A stretch of DNA of 64,000 nucleotides from Parachitinimonas caeni (GCF_030129945.1 NZ_JARRAF010000013.1:60452-124451), one strand, 5' to 3'. Shown: positions 37,651-46,572, counted from the stretch's first letter. The notes: generated from the sequence alone by a model not told the origin. A program made the numbers and translations.

Positions 37651-38581
37651 GGCTTTGGTCCCAGAAAGGGAAGAAGTTGAACCAGTCATAAGGTGAATCT
37701 TTCAGCAACTTGGTCAGGGCGTCGGCGTAGCGTTGTACATGCTCTGCAATCGCCGCCTCCCGTTGGCCGCGCGGTAATTTCACGCTGTCTGCGAGTCTTT
37801 CGAAGTGAATCAGGTATCCGTCTTTGTCGTGAATGCAGCCAAGTAGCCATACCGGGCATTTCAGCAAGGAGGCCAGTATCCAGGGCCCAACGGGAAACGG
37901 TGCCTGATGGCCAAGAAAGTTGGCGCTGACCGTCTGGCTGGCGAATACCGGCACACGGTCTCCGGCAATCGCCACAAACTCGCCAGCGGCAATTTTCTCG
38001 TTCAGCAGCACTGCCGTGGCTGGGCTGACTTCGGTTACTTCCAGCAGGTTGACGTCGTTATGGGGGTTGAGTCGTTTCAATAACCGGTTGAATTGCTCGG
38101 CATGGCGGGTGTGAACCAGAATGTTCAGCTTGAGTGCGCTGCGTTGCTCCGCTATGGCACGGCAAAGTTCCAGACAGCCGATGTGGGCGGTGACGATGAT
38201 GCCGCCCTGTCCCTTGGCGGCGGCAGCGTAGATTTCTTCACGTTCTGGCCCGCTACGAACCCGGCTGAATTGGTACCGGCCCGACACGGCCAGCAGCTTG
38301 TCGAGCATCGTTTCGGCAAACAGGGAGATATGGCGCAGGCTGTCCCGTACGGTGGGCTGCTTGCCCAAAGCGTCGGTACTCGTTTGCAGGCGCTCAAGGT
38401 ATTGCTGTGAGGCTTGCCGGACGACAGGCTTGCGCAGCCAGTGCATCAATACAACTGGATACAGGCAAAGCCGGAAAGGCCAGCGCCCAAGCAGGCGATG
38501 TATCCAGTACAGCAACCAGATCCCGAAGACGAAAGTGCTCTCGCCCATTTGCGCCCAGTGATTGACCTTTGGCGTGCTCAT
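37625..38581 (-). CDS. LpxL/HtrB-like lipid acyltransferase
   Basis: A 318-residue inner-membrane acyltransferase of the lysophospholipid/lipid-A late acyltransferase type. It has an N-terminal hydrophobic anchor (FVFGIWLLYWIHRLLGRWPFRLCLYPVVLMHWL), an HxxxxE-like region (GGIIVTAHIGCLELCRAI) and AIAGDRVPVFASQTVSANFLGHQAPFPVGPWILASLLKCPVWLLG. It may attach the polyene or a fatty acid to the carrier lipid. It overlaps the glycosyltransferase stop by 4 bases. Confidence 0.82.
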   Translation of the reverse strand: MSTPKVNHWAQMGESTFVFGIWLLYWIHRLLGRWPFRLCLYPVVLMHWLRKPVVRQASQQYLERLQTSTDALGKQPTVRDSLRHISLFAETMLDKLLAVSGRYQFSRVRSGPEREEIYAAAAKGQGGIIVTAHIGCLELCRAIAEQRSALKLNILVHTRHAEQFNRLLKRLNPHNDVNLLEVTEVSPATAVLLNEKIAAGEFVAIAGDRVPVFASQTVSANFLGHQAPFPVGPWILASLLKCPVWLLGCIHDKDGYLIHFERLADSVKLPRGQREAAIAEHVQRYADALTKLLKDSPYDWFNFFPFWDQSHATPASKP

Positions 38582-39315
38582 GGCCGTACCTTGTGCCACA
38601 GCAGGATGGGCAGGCGCAGCAACATGCCGGCAAACAGGCGGGCATGCATGCGGGAGATCAGCAGGTTATCGAGCCAGACCTTGAAGTGTGAAACCCCGTC
38701 TGCAGGATAGGTGACCCTGGTCGGCTGATTGACGATGCGCATGCCACGCCAGTAAAGGCGCACCAGAATTTCTGTGTCGAAATCCATGCGCTTGCCAATG
38801 TTGACCGAGTCGATCAAGGCAACGGTGGGGGCGAGGGGATAGATACGAAATCCACACATCGAGTCGCGAATGGCAAAGGAGAGGGTGTTGATCCAGACCC
38901 AGATGTGGGTAGCGTAGCGACCATACAGGCGACCCTTAGGCACGCTCTCGTCATAGATCGGACAACCACAGATCAATTGATCGGGTAGGGCGAGAGATTG
39001 TTGCAGAAAGGCGGGGATATCTGAGGTGTTGTGCTGGCCGTCTGCATCGATTTGCAGTGCATGGCTATAGCCTTGTCGCAGCGCTTCGCGCAAGCCCGCC
39101 ATCATGGCGCCGCCTTTGCCCTGGTTGACGGGCAGTCTAAGCAAAGAAGTGCCTGAGGGGTCTTTGGCCGCAAGGGCATCCAGTACGCCAGCGCAGCCGG
39201 GTTCACTGCCATCATCGACCAGAATGCAGTGCAGGCCGTGCGATCGAACCGAGGCGACGACACTGCCGATTGCCCCACCGTGGTTGTAGACCGGGATCAC
39301 CGCGCAGGTTTTCAT
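38578..39315 (-). CDS. Glycosyltransferase family 2
   Basis: A 245-residue GT-A fold enzyme. It opens KTCAVIPVYNHGGAIGSVVASV and shows CILVDDGSEPG, KGGAMMAGLREAL and the DxD region ALQIDADGQHNTSDIPAFL. This is the dolichol-phosphate-mannose-synthase-like subgroup, and one apolar segment is predicted. In aryl-polyene clusters such an enzyme may place a sugar on the head group or on the lipid anchor. Its start is coupled (ATGA) to the upstream ligase stop. Confidence 0.88.
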   Translation of the reverse strand: MKTCAVIPVYNHGGAIGSVVASVRSHGLHCILVDDGSEPGCAGVLDALAAKDPSGTSLLRLPVNQGKGGAMMAGLREALRQGYSHALQIDADGQHNTSDIPAFLQQSLALPDQLICGCPIYDESVPKGRLYGRYATHIWVWINTLSFAIRDSMCGFRIYPLAPTVALIDSVNIGKRMDFDTEILVRLYWRGMRIVNQPTRVTYPADGVSHFKVWLDNLLISRMHARLFAGMLLRLPILLWHKVRP

Positions 39316-41015
39316 GTCCGGTCTCCAAACAGAATGCGGCCACTGGCGTGGCTGCCTTGGTCAGACTGCAGCTTGAACGTCAGCATGCCGCGATCTGGCT
39401 TGAATGCAAGCTCCAGGGTGACTTTGGTACCTGGAGGAATGACCTGCTGGAATTTGATGGCTTCCATACCGAGAAATGAGCCAGGCAAAGGGAAAAGTTC
39501 CCGACCGAACAGGATGGCCAACTCTATCTGCGCCACGCCAGGCAGGATGGGAGCAATGGGGAAGTGGCCGTCGAAGTAGGGCAGTCCGGCTGAAATGTCG
39601 AGCTGCAGCCGCACCAACTCGTTTTCCTGATGAAGCAGGCGTGCTGACGGGCGTCGTGGGTCAAACAAAGCCTGGATGGCGTTGTCGCGGACTTTGCCCT
39701 GACTGTTTTGGGGTAAGGCCCAGACATAGCGCCAGCGTCGCGGCAGAACGCTGCTTTCGACCTCCGCCGCCAGAATCCGGCGCAGTGTCTGGTTAAGGCT
39801 ACGTTTGCCTTCTGCGTCATGCAGCGCCCAGGCCTGTGGCGAAGGGACGGCCGCGACGGCCAATACGGTGCGATGGCCGGGTAGCAGGCACACGCGGGCT
39901 TCGTCGACCCAGCCGCTTGCTTGCAAAGCCTGCTCCAGGGCGCTAAGCGATACCCGTTTCTCTTCGATCTTGACAATGCGATCAGCGCGTCCGAGCAGTT
40001 CGAAGCCATCCGGGGTGGCACGTACCCGGTCAGATGTCTGGAACCAGCCAGTATCGGCAAGATGCGGTGAATTCACACTCAGCATGTCATCCGTAATGGC
40101 AAATTCGACATTGGGCAATGGTTGCCATTGGGTGGCGCCGTCTACCTGGCGCTGCCGCCAGGCGATGCCACCAGTTTCTGAGCTACCGTAGATTTCAATC
40201 GGTGCTTGCCCAAGTAGTTGGCGGCACTCCGGTAGTGCTTCTGCAGGCAGCGGGCCGCCGGATGAAAAAACCGCGCGCACATGCGATTTCCCGGTCGCCC
40301 ACGGCAGGTTGTCCGGAAGCCGCTTCAGATGAGCTGGACTGGCAATCAGAACACACTGTTGATGGCTCGCTAGCGCTGCTGCGATGTCCTCTGGAAAGGC
40401 CAGGCGCTGTGCCGAAAAGGGCCTGCCAGAGGCCAGTGGCCAGAGGATGTGGAAGAGCAGGCCATAAATATGTTGATGCGATACGGTGGCCAGAATCTGG
40501 GATTCGCCGACAGTTGGATCGAAAAGCGATGCCAGGGCTTCGACTTCGTCAAATAGCTGCGACAGCTTTTTGGGGATCGCACTGGGTTCGCCGCTGGAGC
40601 CGGAGGTGTAGACCACCAGAGCTTCGGCTTGACGATCAAGTGTTGCCCATGTGGGCAAGTGCTCGGTAATTGAAGCGACGCTGGCGGCTTGCAAAGTCTC
40701 TGCGACGGGAAAGTCGCCGACAAATGCATCAACCCCAGTTGCCAGGCGCTGGCAGGTGGCGGGCAGGTTGTCGCCGGGCAGGTAGACGCATTTGCCTGCA
40801 TGCCAAGCCGCCAATAAGGCGGCAGCAAAGTCGATGCTGTCTGCAAAATACATGGCAAAGCGCTGGCCTGGGCTCTGCAGAAAGGCGGTGTGCCAAGCGC
40901 TTATCAACTGCTCGAACTGATCGAAGTGGATCGCTTGATCGGCGCGGGTAGCGATCACGAAATGATCGGGGCGGCGCTGGTTGAGCAGCCTGTCCAGTGG
41001 CAAAAAATCAGACAT
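39312..41015 (-). CDS. Acyl-ACP ligase fused to a hotdog dehydratase
   Basis: A 567-residue fusion. The N-terminal part is an AMP-forming ligase with the P-loop motif VVYTSGSSGEPSAIPKK at about 134-150, HQHIYGLLFHILWPL, EIYGSSETGGIAWRQR, and the hinge region SDRVRATPDGFELLGRADRIVK. The C-terminal 110 residues (ISAGLPYFDGHFPIAPILPGVAQIELAILFG) form a dehydratase-type hotdog domain as in ApeI. In several described aryl-polyene systems the ligase and this dehydratase are separate proteins. The ligase would load the aryl acid onto ACP. The start at 41015 is chosen over 41063. Confidence 0.88.
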   Translation of the reverse strand: MSDFLPLDRLLNQRRPDHFVIATRADQAIHFDQFEQLISAWHTAFLQSPGQRFAMYFADSIDFAAALLAAWHAGKCVYLPGDNLPATCQRLATGVDAFVGDFPVAETLQAASVASITEHLPTWATLDRQAEALVVYTSGSSGEPSAIPKKLSQLFDEVEALASLFDPTVGESQILATVSHQHIYGLLFHILWPLASGRPFSAQRLAFPEDIAAALASHQQCVLIASPAHLKRLPDNLPWATGKSHVRAVFSSGGPLPAEALPECRQLLGQAPIEIYGSSETGGIAWRQRQVDGATQWQPLPNVEFAITDDMLSVNSPHLADTGWFQTSDRVRATPDGFELLGRADRIVKIEEKRVSLSALEQALQASGWVDEARVCLLPGHRTVLAVAAVPSPQAWALHDAEGKRSLNQTLRRILAAEVESSVLPRRWRYVWALPQNSQGKVRDNAIQALFDPRRPSARLLHQENELVRLQLDISAGLPYFDGHFPIAPILPGVAQIELAILFGRELFPLPGSFLGMEAIKFQQVIPPGTKVTLELAFKPDRGMLTFKLQSDQGSHASGRILFGDRT

Positions 41016-41550
41016 GGTTGACCCTGGCACGAACGTGCTGGCGCACCAGCCATTCGGCGGCAAACAGACAGCCCATCAACAGGTAGGATAGCAACCCGTT
41101 GTAGAGCGCCCAGATGGCATCCGTGGCCCAGACTGCTGTCAGCAAGGCCACGCTGCCATTGAAAATGAAGAACCCGCACCAGACCTGGGTGACTCGGCGT
41201 GTATAGGCGATACCTGCAGGGGGTAGATCGGGTTCGCGCAGCCTTGCCAGCCGCTCGATGATGCTGGGCGGATGGCGCAAGCTGGTGGCAAAGACCGCCA
41301 ACATGACAGCGTTGACCAGTACCGGGTACAGCTTTAAAGGGAAGGTCTGATTGCCGAAAGCGCTGACGCAGGCTAACAACAAGGCGCCTGCAGCAGAAAT
41401 CAGCCATACCTTTTCACGAGTTGCCAGAGCGCGCACTATGGCCACCCCGGCCAGCAACAGCGCCAGCCAGCGTGGCTCGAATCTGCCCAGGCCGAAGTAG
41501 ACCACTGCCGGGTAGGCGAGCGTCAGCACGGCGATGATCAGAGTGCGCAT
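41008..41550 (-). CDS. COG4648-type inner-membrane protein
   Basis: A 180-residue protein with about five transmembrane segments (LIIAVLTLAYPAVVYFGLG, WLALLLAGVAIVRALA, LISAAGALLLACVSAF, LVNAVMLAVFAT, VWCGFFIFNGSVALLTAVWATDAIWALYNG). Proteins of this type are regular members of aryl-polyene operons, with unknown function. Its end overlaps the start of the ligase by 8 bases, and an ACP gene ends 4 bases upstream. Confidence 0.75.
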   Translation of the reverse strand: MRTLIIAVLTLAYPAVVYFGLGRFEPRWLALLLAGVAIVRALATREKVWLISAAGALLLACVSAFGNQTFPLKLYPVLVNAVMLAVFATSLRHPPSIIERLARLREPDLPPAGIAYTRRVTQVWCGFFIFNGSVALLTAVWATDAIWALYNGLLSYLLMGCLFAAEWLVRQHVRARVNHV

Positions 41551-41554
41551 CCGC

Positions 41555-41809
41555 TCAGACGGCGGGATCGTTCATGAGTCCGTACAGGGCGTCTACAACG
41601 TCCTGCAAGGTGCGAACCGATTTGAAAGCATCCGGTTGCAGACGTTTGCCGGCAATCGGCTTGAGTTTGACGATTAAATCCACCGCATCAATGCTGTCGA
41701 TGTCGAGATCTTCATACAGCCTGGATTCGGGCTTGATGCGGTCAGCGTCGATGTCGAAGGTTTCTTGCAGGATCGCACTCAGGCGATCAAACATTTCCTG
41801 TTTGGTCAT
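41555..41809 (-). CDS. Acyl carrier protein 2 of the aryl-polyene operon
   Basis: An 84-residue ACP with the 4'-phosphopantetheine attachment serine in DLDIDSIDAVDL (Ser39). The long helix I (KQEMFDRLSAILQETFDID) and acidic helix II are typical. AGGAAATG overlaps the region just before the ATG. Aryl-polyene clusters normally carry two ACPs with separate tasks (starter and extension); the partner is 105 bases upstream. No phosphopantetheinyl transferase is in the window. Confidence 0.93.
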   Translation of the reverse strand: MTKQEMFDRLSAILQETFDIDADRIKPESRLYEDLDIDSIDAVDLIVKLKPIAGKRLQPDAFKSVRTLQDVVDALYGLMNDPAV

Positions 41810-41914
41810 GATCTTCCCCTGGCAGGTGAGGCAAAAAATAAATACTCCGTGCCAGACAGTGCCAATGCAGCTGGCAGGTATCGGATGTGTCTTACGCGGG
41901 CTCTGTGGCCTGCT

Positions 41915-42175
41915 TTATTTAGTGCGATGTGCGGTGACGAATTCGGCCAGCGTGCGAACACTAGCAAAATGCCGGCGTGTTTCTTCCGAGTCGGCAGACA
42001 TGGCAACACCGTAGCGCTTTTGCAGTGCCAGCCCAAGTTCCAGCGCATCAATCGAATCCAGTCCTAGCCCCTCTACAAATAGCGCGGCATTGCTATCAAT
42101 GTCGTCAGGGGTGATGTCTTCGAGATTGAGTGATTCGATGACGAGGTTTTTGATTTCCAGTTCAAGCGCCTGCAT
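41915..42175 (-). CDS. Acyl carrier protein 1 of the aryl-polyene operon
   Basis: An 86-residue ACP with the attachment serine in GLGLDSIDALELGL (Ser41). Its sequence is clearly different from the second ACP, so the two are unlikely to be interchangeable. The start overlaps the acyltransferase stop. The 105 bases after its stop are free of genes and separate the two ACPs. Confidence 0.93.
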   Translation of the reverse strand: MQALELEIKNLVIESLNLEDITPDDIDSNAALFVEGLGLDSIDALELGLALQKRYGVAMSADSEETRRHFASVRTLAEFVTAHRTK

Positions 42176-42944
42176 GGGCTTGGTTCTCCGTCGAAAAATA
42201 ATTGTGTAGGTAGTCGGTCAGCTGGCGGGCTGCCAGGGCTGGCTCGTTCTGGCTCTGGTCCAGAAAGGGCTGGACAGCGATATCGTCTTTAACTTCTATG
42301 GTGAACTGCATGCGGCGTGGCGGCACCTTCCACCAGGGTAGTCCCTTGGTCAGGCTAAGGGGCTCGCAGCGAATGGTTACCGGAGTGATGTTGCACGGGC
42401 CGCGCGTTGCAATATTGGCAGCCCCGCGCTGCAGCTTCATTGGCCCATTGACCGGGGTGCGCGTGCCCTCCGGAAAGATGATCAGATTATGACCGGTCTG
42501 GATTGACGCAATGCAGTCTTCAATCAAACCTGCACCAGAGTCGTTGCAAATATAGTTGGTGGCACGTACTGGTCCGCGTGTGAAGGGATTGCGGGCCAGG
42601 CTGGCTTTAACGACGCAATCGGCGTCCGGTACCAGAGAAATCAAGAATACAACGTCGATAAGTGTGGGATGGTTGGCGAGAATCAGCAAGCCAGGACGCT
42701 GCAGTTTCTCGATTCCCCGAATTTCATACCGCAGGATGCCCAGTACCCGCATCAGTTCGATGAACAGCTTGAAGGTGTAATGCACAGCCAGTCTGGCTTT
42801 GCGCGTCTGGGCCTCGCGTTGCCTCACCAGCAGCTGCAAGAGTGGAAAGTAGGCCAAGCGCAGCACCAAGCCTCCGAGGCCGAATGTCGAGAAGGCTATA
42901 GCTGTTGCGATGACCCGCCAGCCACGATCAAGACGTTCACGCAT
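42162..42944 (-). CDS. PlsC-type lysophospholipid acyltransferase
   Basis: A 260-residue membrane-bound acyltransferase with the catalytic HxxxxD motif as NHPTLIDVVF (residues 91-100), then FPEGTRTPV and GPCNITPVTIRCEPL, the standard four blocks of the LPLAT family. An N-terminal helix (VIATAIAFSTFGLGGLVLRLAYFPLLQLL) anchors it. With the LpxL-like gene this gives two acyltransferases in the operon, which could build the polyene-bearing lipid. It overlaps the preceding gene by 8 bases. Confidence 0.87.
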   Translation of the reverse strand: MRERLDRGWRVIATAIAFSTFGLGGLVLRLAYFPLLQLLVRQREAQTRKARLAVHYTFKLFIELMRVLGILRYEIRGIEKLQRPGLLILANHPTLIDVVFLISLVPDADCVVKASLARNPFTRGPVRATNYICNDSGAGLIEDCIASIQTGHNLIIFPEGTRTPVNGPMKLQRGAANIATRGPCNITPVTIRCEPLSLTKGLPWWKVPPRRMQFTIEVKDDIAVQPFLDQSQNEPALAARQLTDYLHNYFSTENQAHAGA

Positions 42945-43671
42945 GTTTTTGCCACCGCCACTGTCGTTTGCCGGCTATATGCAGGTGCGCTGTCGATTCG
43001 CTGAGCAGGAAATGCAGGATTTCGATATCTGCCGTTCGTGAGGCGGGCGGTGTTGCGTCGGTATGCGGAGCGCACTCCAGGCTGATGCCGCCAGAGGCCG
43101 CGTGTTCCAGCCTGCAAGCCCAGGCACGCGGGAAGTTGTCAGGCAGATTGGGTAGAAAGTGCTGGTGCGGAGCGGGTAGTGGCTCATCGTAATACACCAC
43201 CAACACGGCTTCCGCGCCGTCTGCCAGCTGGCCAATCGCTTCGGTAAAGGCGGCTTCGACGGTTTCTTCTCCGGCTGCGATGGCCGTATAGCTGGTTGGA
43301 TCGGCACGGGCAATCGAAAACAGCGCGCCGATGGCGTTATGAACGGACATGCTGAAAGCCGTTGGTGAAAGCGTCTCGCCCTGAGCCAGTTGCTGCAGTA
43401 AATCGACCGAACGGCTGATGTCACCAAAGCGCGAGGCGAAGACAACCGGGCAGGATGGCTGTTCAGCCAGTCCCCAGTAGCTGGCTTGCAAGGCAATCCG
43501 GCCAAGACGTTCAACACGGCGACGCATCATGGCGGGCATTTCGCTCAAGGTTGGTTGTCCGGCCTCGGCTTCGGGCTGGCTGGGGTGCCGGAGCCAGTGC
43601 TGCCATGCAGCTTGGTCGGTTAATCCGGGAGCCCAGGCTGCCCAATTGGAAATAGCAAATCGCAGAGTCAT
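42937..43671 (-). CDS. Ketosynthase-like chain-length-factor candidate (Ketoacyl-synt_2)
   Basis: A 244-residue protein covering only the N-terminal half of a ketosynthase fold. It opens LRFAISNWAAWAPGL and contains CPVVFASRFGDISRSVDLLQQLAQGETLSPTAFSMSVHNAIGALFSIA, a ketosynthase-like block. Where active enzymes have a TACSSS cysteine this protein reads TSYTAIAAGEET, so it cannot condense by itself. In studied aryl-polyene systems such a protein pairs with an ApeO-type ketosynthase as chain-length factor. The start at 43671 is chosen over a longer frame to 43752. It is the first gene of the operon. Confidence 0.82.
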   Translation of the reverse strand: MTLRFAISNWAAWAPGLTDQAAWQHWLRHPSQPEAEAGQPTLSEMPAMMRRRVERLGRIALQASYWGLAEQPSCPVVFASRFGDISRSVDLLQQLAQGETLSPTAFSMSVHNAIGALFSIARADPTSYTAIAAGEETVEAAFTEAIGQLADGAEAVLVVYYDEPLPAPHQHFLPNLPDNFPRAWACRLEHAASGGISLECAPHTDATPPASRTADIEILHFLLSESTAHLHIAGKRQWRWQKHA

Positions 43672-44027
43672 TTCGCGCAATAGGGTATTGATTTTGGGTG
43701 TGAGATGTCTCGATTGCCCGTGGCTCAGGCAATAGGCCCTCGGCAATGGCACGGCGTGAACGTTGGAAAAGCTTATTATCCTATCAGATCAGCTGTTTAA
43801 AAGACATTGCTGGGAGTAGGGCTGTCATAAAAATGACTGGATCAAGGGGTTTGGCGTGTAAATATTCCCGTAAATGATCTTGTTTATAGGACGTTTGCGT
43901 CATTCTTTCCTGACCGCACAAATATGGATTGCCGCTTTGCGTTGGCTGGCATATGGCAATCATCCATCAAGCATTAAATCGAATTGAGTTATCCGAATGG
44001 ATAGGTTTTGCTGCTGATGGTTGCAAT
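43672..44027. other. 356-base promoter region of the aryl-polyene operon
   Basis: The gap between the first aryl-polyene gene and the histidine-kinase stop. No coding gene is seen. On the minus strand GATAAT (complement at 43775-43780) is a possible -10, but no good -35 stands at 16-18 bases. The region is AT-richer than its neighbours (for example TTATTATCCTATCAGATC). Confidence 0.45.
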
Positions 44028-45245
44028 TCAAAATGCCAGCACAAAGCAGGCACCGCCTGCTGCACGCTTGGCATAGCGAACGGTGCCTCCCATGCCATGA
44101 ATTTGATTGCGCACCAGCGCAAGGCCCACCCCGAGACCACCTGTTTTCGTACTGAAGAAGGGCGTGAAAATGCGCGACTCCAGGCCGGCGGGTACGCCTG
44201 GCCCATTGTCGATGATCTCTATCAACAGCCGGCCACCCCGAATCAGGCGTGCGGACACCTCGACCGCCGGATTGGGCAAGTGGCGCGTCGCGTCAGCGGC
44301 GTTCTTCAATAGATTAAGCAGGGCTTGTTCCAGCTGGCCTGGGTCTGCCTGCAGTTCCAGCGTGGCCGGCTGCACGGTGAAAGTGGCGCTGCCCTGCCGT
44401 TGTTGCCAGTCGGCCTGAACCAGGACCGCCAGGCGGCCAAATAGCGGGGTCAGGGCAACGGGCTGCAAAATGGGTGCCGGTAATTGGCTCACGCTACGGT
44501 AGCCGGCAATAAAGTCGGCCAGCTGGCTGGCGCGGCGGGCGATCGCTTCCAGCGCGGTGTCCAGATCTTCGGTGGCGGGGCCCTGGCATTCCGTTGCCAG
44601 CTCCTGCGCGGTGCGCGAGAGCGAGGCAATTGGCGTGAGTGAGTTCATGATTTCATGCGTCAACACATGCACGAGTTGCTGCCAGGCTGTCAGCGTTTCC
44701 GTTTCCAGTTCCGATTCGATAGGCATCAGGGCCAGCAGTGTCTCGGGCTGGCCGGCGATCACCAATTCAGTCGCGGCCAGGATGGCCCGCTCGGTGCCTC
44801 GTTCACTTTCAAACGAAATCAGATGGCGTTGGTTGCCCGGTGTCTGGGCGATCAGGTTCAGCAGAACGTCCGGCGAGTTGGCGCGGCCGGGTGCCAGCAG
44901 CTTGTAGGCTGCCGCATTGAGCGGGGCGGGTGTGCCATTGCTGAGCTGCCACAAGGCAACCGGTGCGTGTTCGAGTCGGCTTTCCAGCTGCAGAAGTCGG
45001 GATTGCTGCAGTTCGGTTACCGGCGCCGCCGGGCTGGAGCGTTCCACCATTCTGGGAGCCTGCAAGCGTAGTAACGCATACCCTCCTGCCCATAAGCTGG
45101 TCAGGCCGATAAGCCCGCCCGAGACCAGCAGTCGTAGCGAGTCCTGACTGTGGCTGAGGAGGACGCTTGCAGCCATCATGCCAAGGGTGGCCACGAGCAG
45201 CTGAAGGCGCAGTCGCCGGGTTTGCTGCTTGTGATCAGAGCCCAT
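44028..45245 (-). CDS. Sensor histidine kinase
   Basis: A 405-residue kinase. Two transmembrane segments lie at residues 13-30 (LQLLVATLGMMAASVLL) and 39-59, with almost no periplasmic loop, so it probably senses within the membrane or cytoplasm. A PAS-like linker follows (ALWQLSNGTPAPLNAAAYKLL), then the H-box HVLTHEIMNSLTPI (His197) and the ATPase motifs ADAT, DNGPGVPAGL and GGLGVGLALVRNQIHGM. It overlaps the response regulator by 11 bases, so they form one two-component system. Confidence 0.92.
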   Translation of the reverse strand: MGSDHKQQTRRLRLQLLVATLGMMAASVLLSHSQDSLRLLVSGGLIGLTSLWAGGYALLRLQAPRMVERSSPAAPVTELQQSRLLQLESRLEHAPVALWQLSNGTPAPLNAAAYKLLAPGRANSPDVLLNLIAQTPGNQRHLISFESERGTERAILAATELVIAGQPETLLALMPIESELETETLTAWQQLVHVLTHEIMNSLTPIASLSRTAQELATECQGPATEDLDTALEAIARRASQLADFIAGYRSVSQLPAPILQPVALTPLFGRLAVLVQADWQQRQGSATFTVQPATLELQADPGQLEQALLNLLKNAADATRHLPNPAVEVSARLIRGGRLLIEIIDNGPGVPAGLESRIFTPFFSTKTGGLGVGLALVRNQIHGMGGTVRYAKRAAGGACFVLAF

Positions 45246-46572
45246 GCTTTTCCAATTTCCGGTACAGCGCAGCGCGGCTGATGCCTAGTCGTCTTGCGGC
45301 CTCGCTGATATTGCCTTCGGCTTGTTGCAAAGCCGTGTGGATGGCGTCCTTCTCGCGCATGGCGAGGCGCAGATCATCGCCGTTAGCCGATGGGGCGGGC
45401 TGCGAACCGGGACTCGCATGGATGATCGGCAAGCCAAAGTCGATGACCTCATACTGCGGAAGATTGCCGAGTATGACGGCCCGTTCGCAGGCGTGGCGCA
45501 GGCTGCGTACATTGCCCGGCCAGTCAAAGGTGTGCAGGGCCATGAGGGCGGCCGTGCTGACGGCCTTTCCCGGCTTGCCATACTGGGCGGCGTACTGGCC
45601 CAGATAGTGATTGAGCAGTAAGGGAATATCCTCGCGCCGGTCACGCAGAGGGGGCACGCGCAGCACGATAGTGTTCAGGCGATACAGCAGATCCGCGCGG
45701 AAGTAGGCGGGGTCGAAGAGCTGGGCTTCAGCCAGATTGGTTGCGCTGATGATCCGTACATCAATCGGCTCTGGCCGATCCGCGCCAATCGGTGTGACTT
45801 CCCGTCGTTCCAGCGCCGTCAGCAGTTTGGCTTGACCTGCAAGGGGCATGTTGCCGATTTCATCCAGAAACAGGGTACCGCCCTGGGCTGCCTGGAACCG
45901 TCCCTGACGGTCACTGCGTGCATCGGTGAAGCTGCCTTTCTTGTGGCCGAACAGCTCACTTTCAAATGTCGAGGCAGGTAAGGCGCCCATGTCCACCGCC
46001 AGCAACGTCTGGGCCGCCCGGTGGGATGCCTGGTGCAAGGCACGGGCGACCAGCTCCTTGCCTACGCCGTTCTCACCAAGGATCAGTACGCTGGCGTCAG
46101 TGGGTGCCACGCTACTGATCAGCTGGCGTAGTGCATTCATCGGAGCGGATTCGCCAAGCAGGGCGTGGTCGGCCGGGCTCTTTGCCGGCTGCGCCAAGGC
46201 CAGGGCGGCGCCGACAGTCGCGATCAGCTTCGGGTTGTCCCAAGGCTTGGTAACAAAGTCGAATGCGCCAAGCTTGACCGCTTCCACGGCCAGCGGCACG
46301 TCGGCATACGCTGTCATCACGATCACCGCTGGGCGTTGCGGGCGTAAAGATAGTTGTCGCAGCAGGGCAAGCCCTTCTTCGCCATCGGCCCGTCCGGGGG
46401 TGAAGTTGAGATCGAGCAGCAGCACCGCAGGCTGCAGCTCGTCGAGACGATCAAACAGCTGACGCGGGTGATGCAGTTCATGCACCTCGCCGAAGCGGCG
46501 GCGAAGCAGCAAGCGCGCTGCGCAGGCGACGTCGGGGTCATCGTCAAGAATCAGAATGGCAGGGGCAGTCAT
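45235..46572 (-). CDS. Sigma-54-dependent response regulator, NtrC family
   Basis: A 445-residue activator. The receiver domain has Asp10-Asp12, the phospho-acceptor Asp54 (LLLDLNFTPG) and Lys109. The AAA+ domain has Walker A GENGVGKE (166-173) and Walker B GGTLFLDEIG (231-240). The sigma-54-contacting loop reads GSFTDA (213-218) instead of the canonical GAFTGA. The C-terminal Fis-type helix-turn-helix is EGNISEAARRLGISRAALYRKL. It is divergent from the exporter genes and is the expected activator of the sigma-54 promoter between them. Confidence 0.95.
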   Translation of the reverse strand: MTAPAILILDDDPDVACAARLLLRRRFGEVHELHHPRQLFDRLDELQPAVLLLDLNFTPGRADGEEGLALLRQLSLRPQRPAVIVMTAYADVPLAVEAVKLGAFDFVTKPWDNPKLIATVGAALALAQPAKSPADHALLGESAPMNALRQLISSVAPTDASVLILGENGVGKELVARALHQASHRAAQTLLAVDMGALPASTFESELFGHKKGSFTDARSDRQGRFQAAQGGTLFLDEIGNMPLAGQAKLLTALERREVTPIGADRPEPIDVRIISATNLAEAQLFDPAYFRADLLYRLNTIVLRVPPLRDRREDIPLLLNHYLGQYAAQYGKPGKAVSTAALMALHTFDWPGNVRSLRHACERAVILGNLPQYEVIDFGLPIIHASPGSQPAPSANGDDLRLAMREKDAIHTALQQAEGNISEAARRLGISRAALYRKLEKHGL

